From assembly GCA_044226365.1 (NCBI GenBank), contig JBGAHE010000001.1, positions 101,884 to 165,883 of the forward strand: 64,000 bases of DNA, in the 5' to 3' direction. Each line of letters begins with the position of its first letter. Position 1 is the stretch's first letter. Source of the DNA: JALHNI01 sp044226365. Its GTDB lineage: Bacteria > Acidobacteriota > Terriglobia > Bryobacterales > Bryobacteraceae. Below, in pieces: positions 38,301 through 44,381 of this stretch. The notes beneath the pieces are model-generated. The model did no database searches and had not been told where the DNA came from. It was given only the letters and a program-made list of their open reading frames with translations. The position numbers and the translations under genes are program-made.

Positions 38301-39009
38301 CACCGGACTAGCCCGCACCCACGCGCTGGAAGTCAACTTCCAGCGCCGCTTCTCCAAGGGCTTCAATTTCAATGCCTCTTACTCGCGCACGCGCCAGGAT
38401 CGTTACGACATCATCGAGAATGAGTTTGATCGTTCGCCCAGCATGTGGTGGTCCAGCGACACGGCCCGTCCGCACCGCTTCACCGCCACCGGCATCTATG
38501 AGCTCCCCTTCGGTAAAGGCCGCGCTCACTTCCAGCAGGGCATCGCCAACCACCTCCTCGGTGGCTGGCAGTTGGCCGCCACCTACGAGTTCCAGAACGG
38601 CCCGCTGCTCGCCTGGGGCAATATCCTCTACAACGGCGACATGTCGAACTTCGTCTCCGATGCTTCGCTCGGCGGCGAAAAGACGCTCAATCAGTGGTTC
38701 AACACCAGCATCCCGTTCGAACGCAATGCCGCTCGCCTGCCCAGCGGCTATCAGGTTCGCGTCTTCCCCCGCTACTTCACCGGCCTTCGCGCCGACGGCT
38801 TGAATCAGTGGAACTTCAACCTCCTCCGCGAATTCAAGTTCGCCGAACGCGTCCGCTTCCAGCTCCGCGGCGATGCCATCAACCTGATGAATCGCTCACA
38901 AATGAACGGCCCGGAACTCTCGCCCACGTCGACCAATTTCGGTCGCATCACCAGCCAGACTTCCTCGCTCAACCGCATGTATCAGGTCCAGGGCCGCATC
39001 ACCTTCTAG
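35344..39009 (+). CDS. TonB-dependent receptor with carboxypeptidase-regulatory-like plug extension (Oar-like)
   Basis: The ATG at 35344, preceded by AGGGAG at good spacing, gives 1221 residues with a signal peptide (MRILRLLVLASLPALLAAQ). Residues ~20-105 form a carboxypeptidase regulatory-like (CarboxypepD_reg) beta sandwich (INGTVTDTQGAAVVGANVTV, YYEAPLLLPGNYSVTVEFSGFKK). A plug domain and a large outer-membrane barrel follow, ending in aromatic-rich strands and a terminal phenylalanine (RITF). Proteins like this import large or complex substrates with TonB. The divergent GntR regulator suggests the ligand is a sugar or acid. The gene is followed by a strong terminator. Confidence 0.9.
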   Translation: MRILRLLVLASLPALLAAQDTRGNINGTVTDTQGAAVVGANVTVTNTGTTTVTKLVTNPSGYYEAPLLLPGNYSVTVEFSGFKKSIRSGITLGIGDQLKIDVALEVGGTAESVTVSAEAPMLDTSTVSTGRNMTNREVMDLPVIGNNVMALSRMAPGVQVPGTTQFLVQGQVGGGSAYNSPGNVGGNEWSIDGASTNGTDRRASIMPSPDVIDEFKIETSNFDASFGHATGLGISMSTKSGNNLFHGTSTLQFINQRWNAASFFVKQARGVQIANLRNAGNISGADALADTPLMPSGKTLNYQATISGPIYIPKVFDGRNKLFFFLGYSELKNRQSARPSEINYTVPTLAMRNGDYSDLLRVDATRYQVYDPVSTRPDPARPGHWVRTPFAGNIIPRSRMNNPIYDFYAKRMPLPNVDTTGRDPINNYLATAMPNTVDYRSFNNRIDYQASQNHRFFVRWFKSSYLEGAQDFTFETEKGLMNWDEKRPAASIAADWTYTVSPSTIINVTVDTNWFLLQNQRLGTRKYKPSDVGLPAYMDAKCASSCVMPRILFPGMTHWNGDMFMGVTVDPGTKGRQQAAKFNLTHVRGVHSFRAGFDTRQHFRTQLQNGGFTSGTFNFANNYVRKDDDGVTPAASLGLDWATFQLGIPTAISVDTNDNFALMSPYYGWYGQDTWRVSRNLTLTLGLRMEYEQGPTERYNRALTYFDAGTDLPITAGAQAAYARNPVPELAANQFIVKGGNVYAGVNGASRRLWQNQLMWLPRLSAAWQINPKMIVRAGYGSYYDTLNVMNQGADQYGFARATTTNITNDAGTTWLVGNPGNGVSPLSDPFPVRSNGTRFDVPLRDALGNMARVGQGFTYTDFGRQHPRVQRWRIGLQREISRNMMIEVAYWGQWADNIGVGVRMDYLPEQYWNKTNVRNDAATTALNANVTNPFAIANFESLRTSNPIVYQQMSTLGQFTSPTIAKNRLLRPYPQMNSLTNATTPTGLARTHALEVNFQRRFSKGFNFNASYSRTRQDRYDIIENEFDRSPSMWWSSDTARPHRFTATGIYELPFGKGRAHFQQGIANHLLGGWQLAATYEFQNGPLLAWGNILYNGDMSNFVSDASLGGEKTLNQWFNTSIPFERNAARLPSGYQVRVFPRYFTGLRADGLNQWNFNLLREFKFAERVRFQLRGDAINLMNRSQMNGPELSPTSTNFGRITSQTSSLNRMYQVQGRITF

Positions 39010-39030
39010 CCCCCGATCTCCACCAAAATC

Positions 39031-39063
39031 AAGGGGAAGCCGCTCGCCGGCTTCCCCTTTTTT
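39031..39063 (+). terminator. Rho-independent terminator after the receptor gene
   Basis: The stem GGGGAAGCCG (39033-39042) pairs exactly with CGGCTTCCCC (39048-39057) over a five-base loop and is followed by six T residues (39058-39063). It begins 22 bases after the receptor stop. Confidence 0.9.
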
Positions 39064-39093
39064 GATATGCTCCCCCTGAAGGAACTCACCCCG

Positions 39094-40452
39094 ATGTCCA
39101 ATCCCTCCACCAGAAGATTTTTTATGGGTGCTGCCGCCGCGGCTTCCGCGCTGCGTGTCTACGGCGCCAATGAGCGAGTCAACGTCGCCATTGTCGGACT
39201 CGGCGGACGTGGCACCAACCACCTCAACATCTATTCCCGCCTGCCCGAGTCCAAAGTCGTCGGTCTTTGCGACGTTAATCAGGCCGCGCGCGAGAAGTCC
39301 CAGGCCACGCTCCTCAAGAACACCGGCGAAAAGGCCAAAGAATACGAAGACATGCGGCAGGTCTTCGCCGACCCCACCGTCGACGCCGTCTCCATCGCCA
39401 CTCCCAACCACTGGCACGCCCTCTCCGCCATCTGGGCTATGAAGGCCGGCAAGGACGTCTACGGCGAAAAGCCCGCCTGCTACAACATCTACGAAGGCCA
39501 GAAGATGCTGCAGGTCGCCCGCGACACCAAACGCATGCTGCAGATCGGCTCTCAGCATCGCAGCAATCCCTTCAAGATGCGCGCTATGGCCGCCGTTCAG
39601 GGCGGCCTCATCGGCAAGGTCTACCAGGCCAAAGGACTCTGCTACAAGCGCCGCGTCTCCATCGGCAAAAAGCCTGACCTCCCCACGCCGCCCCCCGGCA
39701 TCAACTGGGACATGTTCCTCGGGCCCGCCCCCCTGCGCGCCTTCAACGAACTCCGCTTCCGCTACAACTGGCACTGGTTCTGGGACACCGGCAACGGCGA
39801 CATCGGCAACCAGGGCGTCCATGAGCTCGGTATCGCCCGCTGGGGCATGGGCGAACCCGAATGGCCCAAAGCCGCCTATGCCCATGGCGGCAAGTTCGCC
39901 TACGACGACGACCAGGAAACGCCCAACACCCTCACCGCCAACTTCGACTTCGGCGATCGTGAACTCGTCTTCGAAGTCCGTGGCTTGCTCACCGGTGCCG
40001 AAGGTGCCGTGCCCCGTCCCAATCGGCGCCCGTCTCCCGACGGCGCCGCTCCCGCGGCCACCGCGCCGCAGGGTGCTGCCCCGCTCAACATCATGGTCGG
40101 CAATCTCTTCTATGGCTCCGAAGGTTGGGCCGCCATGAGCGACCAGGGCTTCCAGGCCTTCAAAGGCGAAAGCAACGAACTCATCATGGAAGAGCGTCCC
40201 GAACGCGGTCCCGGCAACGATCCCACCGGCCTCCACATGCAGAACTTCCTCGCCGCTGTGAAGTCCCGCAACTACAAAGACCTCCACGACGAGATCTCCA
40301 TTGCCTATCTCAGCGCCTCGATGTGCCACTTGGCCAACATCAGCTACCGCGTCGGCCGCAAGCTTACCCTGCAAGCTGGCCCCAAGTTCTTGAACGACCC
40401 CGAAGCCAACAAGCTTCTCACCCGCGACTACCGCAAGCCCTACGTCGTCTAA
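39094..40452 (+). CDS. Exported Gfo/Idh/MocA family oxidoreductase
   Basis: The ATG at 39094, with GAAGGA upstream, gives 452 residues beginning MSNPSTRRFFMGAAAAASAL, a twin-arginine signal (TRRFFMG). An ATG at 39067 directly follows the terminator T-run and has no ribosome site. The Rossmann part reads VNVAIVGLGGRGTNHL, followed by VGLCDVN, ATPNHWHALSAIWAMKAGKDVYGEKP (EKP motif), and DIGNQGVHELGIARWGMG with the substrate-side histidine. A proline/alanine-rich insert (about 316-330) interrupts the C-terminal domain. Such secreted members are common in planctomycetes and acidobacteria; some act on glycosides through NAD(P) bound in the periplasm. The substrate is unknown. Confidence 0.88.
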   Translation: MSNPSTRRFFMGAAAAASALRVYGANERVNVAIVGLGGRGTNHLNIYSRLPESKVVGLCDVNQAAREKSQATLLKNTGEKAKEYEDMRQVFADPTVDAVSIATPNHWHALSAIWAMKAGKDVYGEKPACYNIYEGQKMLQVARDTKRMLQIGSQHRSNPFKMRAMAAVQGGLIGKVYQAKGLCYKRRVSIGKKPDLPTPPPGINWDMFLGPAPLRAFNELRFRYNWHWFWDTGNGDIGNQGVHELGIARWGMGEPEWPKAAYAHGGKFAYDDDQETPNTLTANFDFGDRELVFEVRGLLTGAEGAVPRPNRRPSPDGAAPAATAPQGAAPLNIMVGNLFYGSEGWAAMSDQGFQAFKGESNELIMEERPERGPGNDPTGLHMQNFLAAVKSRNYKDLHDEISIAYLSASMCHLANISYRVGRKLTLQAGPKFLNDPEANKLLTRDYRKPYVV

Positions 40453-40463
40453 GACCGTTCCGC

Positions 40464-40491
40464 GAGGCTCCGGTCGAAAGGCCGGAGCCTC
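40464..40491. terminator. Stem-loop between convergent genes
   Basis: GAGGCTCCGG (40464-40473) pairs perfectly with CCGGAGCCTC (40482-40491) over an eight-base loop. It lies between the stops of the oxidoreductase (plus) and the small membrane protein (minus) and overlaps the latter's stop codon. No T-run follows on either strand, so it may be a weak bidirectional terminator or an mRNA 3'-end protector. Confidence 0.5.
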
Positions 40492-40786
40492 AAATAAACC
40501 AGAACCCCATCATCCGGATCACGTCCAGCGTCAGCCGCGCCGCCACCACGAGCACCAGTAGTCCCATCGCTTCCTTCGGCGGCCAATCTTTCGTCAACAG
40601 TTTCCACGCCATCAGCGCAAACCCCACGATCACCACAAACGCCACCGCCGCCAGAATCAGCAACAGCGCGAACGACGGTCGCTCCCCCAACCACCCGAAA
40701 GCCACCAGTCTCGACGGACCCGGCATCGCGAATGCACCCATTGCCGCCACTCCGCCCGCCAGCCATCGATGGTCCATACCTCCCAT
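40490..40786 (-). CDS. Small membrane protein, unknown function
   Basis: The 98-residue protein has three likely membrane spans: WLAGGVAAMGAFAM, ALLLILAAVAFVVIVGFALMA and AMGLLVLVVAARLTLDVIRMMGFW, with the charged loop WKLLTKDWPPKE between the last two. An ATG three codons later (MDHRW) is another possible start. It diverges from the zinc-ribbon gene and converges on the exported oxidoreductase. No family is recognised; its composition is coherent with a real inner-membrane protein. Confidence 0.6.
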   Translation of the reverse strand: MGGMDHRWLAGGVAAMGAFAMPGPSRLVAFGWLGERPSFALLLILAAVAFVVIVGFALMAWKLLTKDWPPKEAMGLLVLVVAARLTLDVIRMMGFWFI

Positions 40787-40818
40787 CGTAAACTGAAGCT
40801 ATTGAAGGAGGATCGAGC

Positions 40819-41505
40819 TTGGCTCTGATCGGCTTTGTTGCCAACTACGAAGACCTGTCCACGGACCGTGGACACCAGTTCAAATTCCGCTGCGACAAGT
40901 GCGGCAACGGCTTCATGACTCAGTTCCGCCCCTCCACGCTCGGCATGGCGCAGTCCCTGCTGAACGTCGCCGGCAGCTTTTTCGGCGGCATGGGCAACCT
41001 CGGCAACGCCGCTTATGAAGTCCAGCGCGCCGTCGGCGGCAAAGCCCACGACGCCGCTCTCGCCGAAGCCGTCGAAGAAGCTCGCCCCGCCTTCAAGCAA
41101 TGCACCCGCTGCGGCAAATGGGTCTGCGGCGAAGTCTGCTGGAACGCCAAAGCCAATCAGTGCGAGGACTGCGCACCGGACTTCCACGAGCACCTCGCTT
41201 CCAACCAGGCCCAGGCCAAAGCCGACGCCGCTCGCGAACAGCTCCACTCCGCCGCCCGCCAGGTCAACTACGTTCAGGGTGTCGACCTCTCCGCCGACTC
41301 CTACGTCGCCGCTCCCCTCGCCGCCACCAATCTCCAACCGCCGAAGACCCTCTGCTCTGGTTGCGGCGCGACGCTGGCTGCCGGGGCCAAGTTCTGCGGC
41401 GAATGCGGCCAACCCGCCGCCAAAGCCGGACCCAAGCCGTGCCCCAAATGCGGCACTCTCACCGAGTCCAAGTTCTGCCCTGATTGCGGCCAGAAAATGG
41501 CCTAA
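40819..41505 (+). CDS. Multi-zinc-ribbon protein
   Basis: A TTG at 40819 with a strong ribosome site (GAAGGAGG at 40804-40811) starts a 228-residue cytoplasmic protein. It has an N-terminal CDKCGNGF knuckle, a glycine/alanine-rich middle, CTRCGKWVCGEVCW plus CEDC, and two C-terminal zinc ribbons of the zinc-ribbon/DZANK type: CSGCGATLAAGAKFCGECGQ and CPKCGTLTESKFCPDCGQ. All Cys pairs are intact. Such proteins mediate protein or nucleic-acid contacts; the role here is unknown. Its stop overlaps the 54-codon minus-strand gene by four bases. Confidence 0.82.
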   Translation: MALIGFVANYEDLSTDRGHQFKFRCDKCGNGFMTQFRPSTLGMAQSLLNVAGSFFGGMGNLGNAAYEVQRAVGGKAHDAALAEAVEEARPAFKQCTRCGKWVCGEVCWNAKANQCEDCAPDFHEHLASNQAQAKADAAREQLHSAARQVNYVQGVDLSADSYVAAPLAATNLQPPKTLCSGCGATLAAGAKFCGECGQPAAKAGPKPCPKCGTLTESKFCPDCGQKMA

Positions 41506-41666
41506 CTCGGCTCATGTGCCGCACACTGCAGCACTGGTAAGCGCGGGTACTTCGGATACTTCGCGTCTACCCGCGCATACCCGCACTGCAAAAACTCACT
41601 CCCGCGGTCCGAGACGATCGTCCGCGCCCACTTGCATGTTACACAGAGCCCTGCGTTCTGAGGCAC
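41502..41666 (-). CDS. 54-residue zinc-ribbon-like small protein
   Basis: On the minus strand the GTG at 41666 opens a 54-residue frame, too short for usual length cut-offs. It reads CVTCKW near residue 8, then IVSDRGSEFLQC, then DAKYPKYPRLPVLQC at the end. This CxxC...RGSxF..C...YPKYPxLPVxxC pattern is one I know from a widespread family of tiny, cysteine-containing bacterial proteins of unknown function. Four cysteines could bind one zinc ion (inference). It fills what would otherwise be a gap between the zinc-ribbon gene and pxpB, and converges on the zinc-ribbon gene with a four-base overlap. Confidence 0.72.
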   Translation of the reverse strand: MPQNAGLCVTCKWARTIVSDRGSEFLQCGYARVDAKYPKYPRLPVLQCAAHEPS

Positions 41667-41677
41667 ACTCTTAGTCT

Positions 41678-42295
41678 ATGGATCCGTCGCCTGAATATCT
41701 TCCCGCCAGCGACTCATCCCTCCTCATCCGCTTCGGGCACGAAATCAACCCCGCCCTCAACCGCCTCGTCATTGGTCTTTTTCGTTACCTCCATCAATCC
41801 AACCCCGCCTGGCTCATCAACCTCCATCCCGCCTATTGCACCCTCCTCATCGACTTCGACCCTCGCCTCACCACCCATGCCGACGTCGAAGCCTTCGTTC
41901 GTTCCCGCCCCGTCTCTTACTTCGCCCCCATCGGCAAGCGCGTCGACGTCCCCGTTCGCTACAACGGCCCTGACCTCGCCTTCGTCGCCGCCTTCCATCA
42001 CCTCGCCATCGAGGAAGTCATCGCCTTGCACTCGAGCAACGAATACCTGGTCGCGTTCCTCGGCTTCGCTCCCGGCTTCGCCTACTTACTCGGCCTTCCG
42101 CCGCAGCTTGCCACTCCCCGTCTTGACCAGCCCCGTCCCCAAGTCCCCGCCGGCAGCGTCGGCATCGCCGGCCACCAGACCGGCATCTACCCCGCGGCTT
42201 CTCCCGGCGGCTGGCGCCTCATTGGCGAAACGGACCGCCCGCTCACTCCCGATTGGGTCCTGCCCGGCGACCGCGTGAGGTTTGTCCCCGTATGA
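41678..42295 (+). CDS. pxpB: 5-oxoprolinase subunit PxpB (KipI-like)
   Basis: The 205-residue protein has the KipI/PxpB pattern: SDSSLLIRFG at the start, DVPVRYNGPDLAFVA, GFAPGFAYLLGLP, and PAGSVGIAGHQTGIYPAASPGGWRLIGET, followed by DRVRFVPV. With PxpA and PxpC it hydrolyses 5-oxoproline (pyroglutamate) to glutamate using ATP, removing a damage product of glutamine. It is the first of three coupled genes; its stop overlaps the pxpC start (ATGA). Confidence 0.93.
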   Translation: MDPSPEYLPASDSSLLIRFGHEINPALNRLVIGLFRYLHQSNPAWLINLHPAYCTLLIDFDPRLTTHADVEAFVRSRPVSYFAPIGKRVDVPVRYNGPDLAFVAAFHHLAIEEVIALHSSNEYLVAFLGFAPGFAYLLGLPPQLATPRLDQPRPQVPAGSVGIAGHQTGIYPAASPGGWRLIGETDRPLTPDWVLPGDRVRFVPV

Positions 42296-43098
42296 TTCAA
42301 GTCCTCCGCGCCGGCGCCAGCACCCGGCTCGTCGACGGCTGCGGCGACCGCCGTCGCGCTCACCTCGGCGTCTCCATCGGCGGCGCGGCCGACACTCTCT
42401 CGCTCGCCCATGCCAACTCCCTGGTCGGCAATCCGCTCACCGCCGCCGGCCTCGAAATGACTCTCCTTGGCCCCGCGCTCGGCTTCATCCTCCCCACCAC
42501 CTTCGCCCTCTCCGGCGCTCCTTTCGCGGCCACGATGAACGGCTACCCGATTCCCCACCACCAGCCTCTCTCCGCCCATCCCGGCGATGTCCTCCGCCTC
42601 CAATCGAGCCCCACCGGTATCCGCTGCTACTGCGCCGTCCGCGGCGGCCTCGCCCTCGATATCCACCGTCCCCTCCGCTCGGACGATGTCCTCACCGGCG
42701 CCAATCTCCCTCTCGAGTCCCACGCTGCCCTGGCGCCCGTGCTCGGCGACGGCCACCTCCGTGTCACTCTCGGCCACGCTTTCACCGAACGCCTCCTCAC
42801 CGCCGAGTACACCGTCTCCCGTTCCTCCAACCGTCAGGCCATCTATCTCGACGGACCGATCCTCCCGCCCGCTGGCGGCCAGATGATCACCGAAGGCGTC
42901 CCCCTCGGTGCCATCCAACTCCCACCCTCCGGCCAACCCATGATCCTCTTCGTCGACCAGCAAACCACCGGCGGCTACCCCGTCGTTGCGGTCGTCATCC
43001 GGCCCGATTGGCCCAAGCTCGGCCAACTCCGCCCTCAACAACCCGTTCGCTTCACCTACGTCACCTTCGACGAAGCCCAGCGCCTCAACCGCCCATGA
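42292..43098 (+). CDS. pxpC: 5-oxoprolinase subunit PxpC (KipA/biotin-dependent-carboxyltransferase-like)
   Basis: The ATG at 42292 gives 268 residues. It matches PxpC/KipA: MIQVLRAGASTRLVDGC, GGAADTLSLAHANSLVGN, TGIRCYCAVRGGLAL, IYLDGPILPPAGGQMITEG, and the end RPDWPKLGQLRPQQPVRF. It works in complex with PxpB. It is slightly short for the family (about 300) but complete. Both ends overlap neighbours by four bases, showing translational coupling with pxpB and pxpA. Confidence 0.92.
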   Translation: MIQVLRAGASTRLVDGCGDRRRAHLGVSIGGAADTLSLAHANSLVGNPLTAAGLEMTLLGPALGFILPTTFALSGAPFAATMNGYPIPHHQPLSAHPGDVLRLQSSPTGIRCYCAVRGGLALDIHRPLRSDDVLTGANLPLESHAALAPVLGDGHLRVTLGHAFTERLLTAEYTVSRSSNRQAIYLDGPILPPAGGQMITEGVPLGAIQLPPSGQPMILFVDQQTTGGYPVVAVVIRPDWPKLGQLRPQQPVRFTYVTFDEAQRLNRP

Positions 43099-43781
43099 CT
43101 CTCGACCTCAATGCCGACCTCGGCGAATCCCGCGCCGCCCTCGACGATGGCTCCCAGGAGCAACTCCTCCGCTATCTCACCTCGGCCAACATTGCTTGCG
43201 GCGGCCATGCCGGGGATGCCGAAACCATGCGCCTCACCCTGCTCCAATGCCGCGCCCGCGGCGTCGCTCCCGGTGCCCACCCCAGCTATCCCGACCGTGA
43301 GAACTTCGGCCGCCTCACAATGAACCTCCCGCCCGATGCCCTCGCGGCCACCATCGCCGAACAGATCGATGCCCTCGCGCAACTCGCTCGCGACCTCGGC
43401 CTCGCCCTCACTCATATCAAGCCCCACGGCGCCCTCTACAACGACGCCGCACGCGACCCCGCCATCGCCCAAGCCATCCTCGCCGGCACCCGCCATTACC
43501 CGGACCTCGTCCTCTATGGCCTCCGCGGCTCCGTCATGCTTCAGGTCTTCGCTGCTGCCGGTCGCCGCACCGCCCGCGAAATCTTTGCCGACCGCGCCTA
43601 TCAGCCCGATGGCTCCCTGCGCCCCCGTCACCTGCCCGGCGCTCTCCTCACCGATCCCGCCGCCGCTGTCGCCAACGTTCGCGCCCTCGCGCACGATGCC
43701 GACACCGTCTGCATCCACTCCGACACTCCGCACGCGCTCGAACTGGCCGCTGCCGTGTCCCACCTGCTCCGGCCACTATGA
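43095..43781 (+). CDS. pxpA: 5-oxoprolinase subunit PxpA (LamB/YcsF family)
   Basis: From the ATG at 43095 the protein has 228 residues. Family motifs are MTLDLNADLGES, NIACGGHAGD, GAHPSYPDRENFGRL, THIKPHGALYNDAA, and EIFADRAYQPDGSLRPR. The fold is a polysaccharide-deacetylase-like barrel, and PxpA catalyses the ring opening of activated 5-oxoproline. The order pxpB-pxpC-pxpA completes the enzyme. Its stop overlaps the start of the YdcF gene. Confidence 0.94.
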   Translation: MTLDLNADLGESRAALDDGSQEQLLRYLTSANIACGGHAGDAETMRLTLLQCRARGVAPGAHPSYPDRENFGRLTMNLPPDALAATIAEQIDALAQLARDLGLALTHIKPHGALYNDAARDPAIAQAILAGTRHYPDLVLYGLRGSVMLQVFAAAGRRTAREIFADRAYQPDGSLRPRHLPGALLTDPAAAVANVRALAHDADTVCIHSDTPHALELAAAVSHLLRPL

Positions 43782-44377
43782 TGAGTTCAATGCTACGGAG
43801 GGTCCTGGCAGTGGGGGGAGTGCTCCTGGCGGGCACAGTCGGTACCTTGGCTTACCTCACTGCTCAAGTCCGCACGGCGGCGCTTCGCGATGAACGTCGG
43901 CCGGTTGATGTCATCATTGTTCTCGGCGCCGCCGAGTATCGCGGGCTGCCGTCCCCCGTGTTGAAAAGGCGTCTGGATCACGCGCTCGAGCTCTACCGGC
44001 AAGGCCTCGCCCCGCGCATCCTCACTACCGGCGGCTCAGGTGGCGACCCCGATTTCACCGAAGGCGAAGTCGGCCGCAATTACCTTGTCCGCAAAGGCAT
44101 CCCCAGCGAAGCCATCCTGGTCGAGCCCGAAGCCGAAACCACGTTCCAGAGCGTTCTCGCCGCGGGCGAGATCATGGCCCGCATGAATCTCCGCTCCTGC
44201 CTGCTCGTCACCGATGGCTACCATCTTCTCCGCGCCAAGCGCATGCTCGCCGAACGCGGTCTCGATGTCTATGGCTCCCCGCGACCCGGCCAGCCTTCCT
44301 CGGCCCTCCGCGAATGGTGGCTCGCCACGCGACAGGCCGTGGGCCTCATGCTCTGGTCCGCCCACCTCCGCTGGTGA
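43778..44377 (+). CDS. YdcF/DUF218 family membrane-anchored protein
   Basis: The 199-residue protein has one N-terminal membrane span (VLAVGGVLLAGTVGTLAYL) and a DUF218 Rossmann-like domain: VDVIIVLGAAEYRGLPSPVLKRRLDHALELY, ILTTGGSGGDPDFTEGE, EAETTFQSVLAAGEI, and CLLVTDGYHLLRAKRML. Family members such as SanA/ElyC/YdcF affect envelope integrity and lipid-carrier or AdoMet-related functions. It overlaps pxpA by ATGA, an unusual coupling with a metabolic enzyme; it converges on the next gene with a four-base gap. Confidence 0.87.
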   Translation: MMSSMLRRVLAVGGVLLAGTVGTLAYLTAQVRTAALRDERRPVDVIIVLGAAEYRGLPSPVLKRRLDHALELYRQGLAPRILTTGGSGGDPDFTEGEVGRNYLVRKGIPSEAILVEPEAETTFQSVLAAGEIMARMNLRSCLLVTDGYHLLRAKRMLAERGLDVYGSPRPGQPSSALREWWLATRQAVGLMLWSAHLRW

Positions 44378-44381
44378 CCCT

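Noticed and set aside
38896..40374. Minus-strand frame (492 codons) opposite the exported oxidoreductase
   Set aside because: Antisense to a gene with clear Rossmann and EKP motifs; low-complexity glycine/valine composition.
40464..40491. Strong intrinsic terminator
   Set aside because: The stem is perfect but no T-run follows on either strand; kept only as a weak stem-loop.
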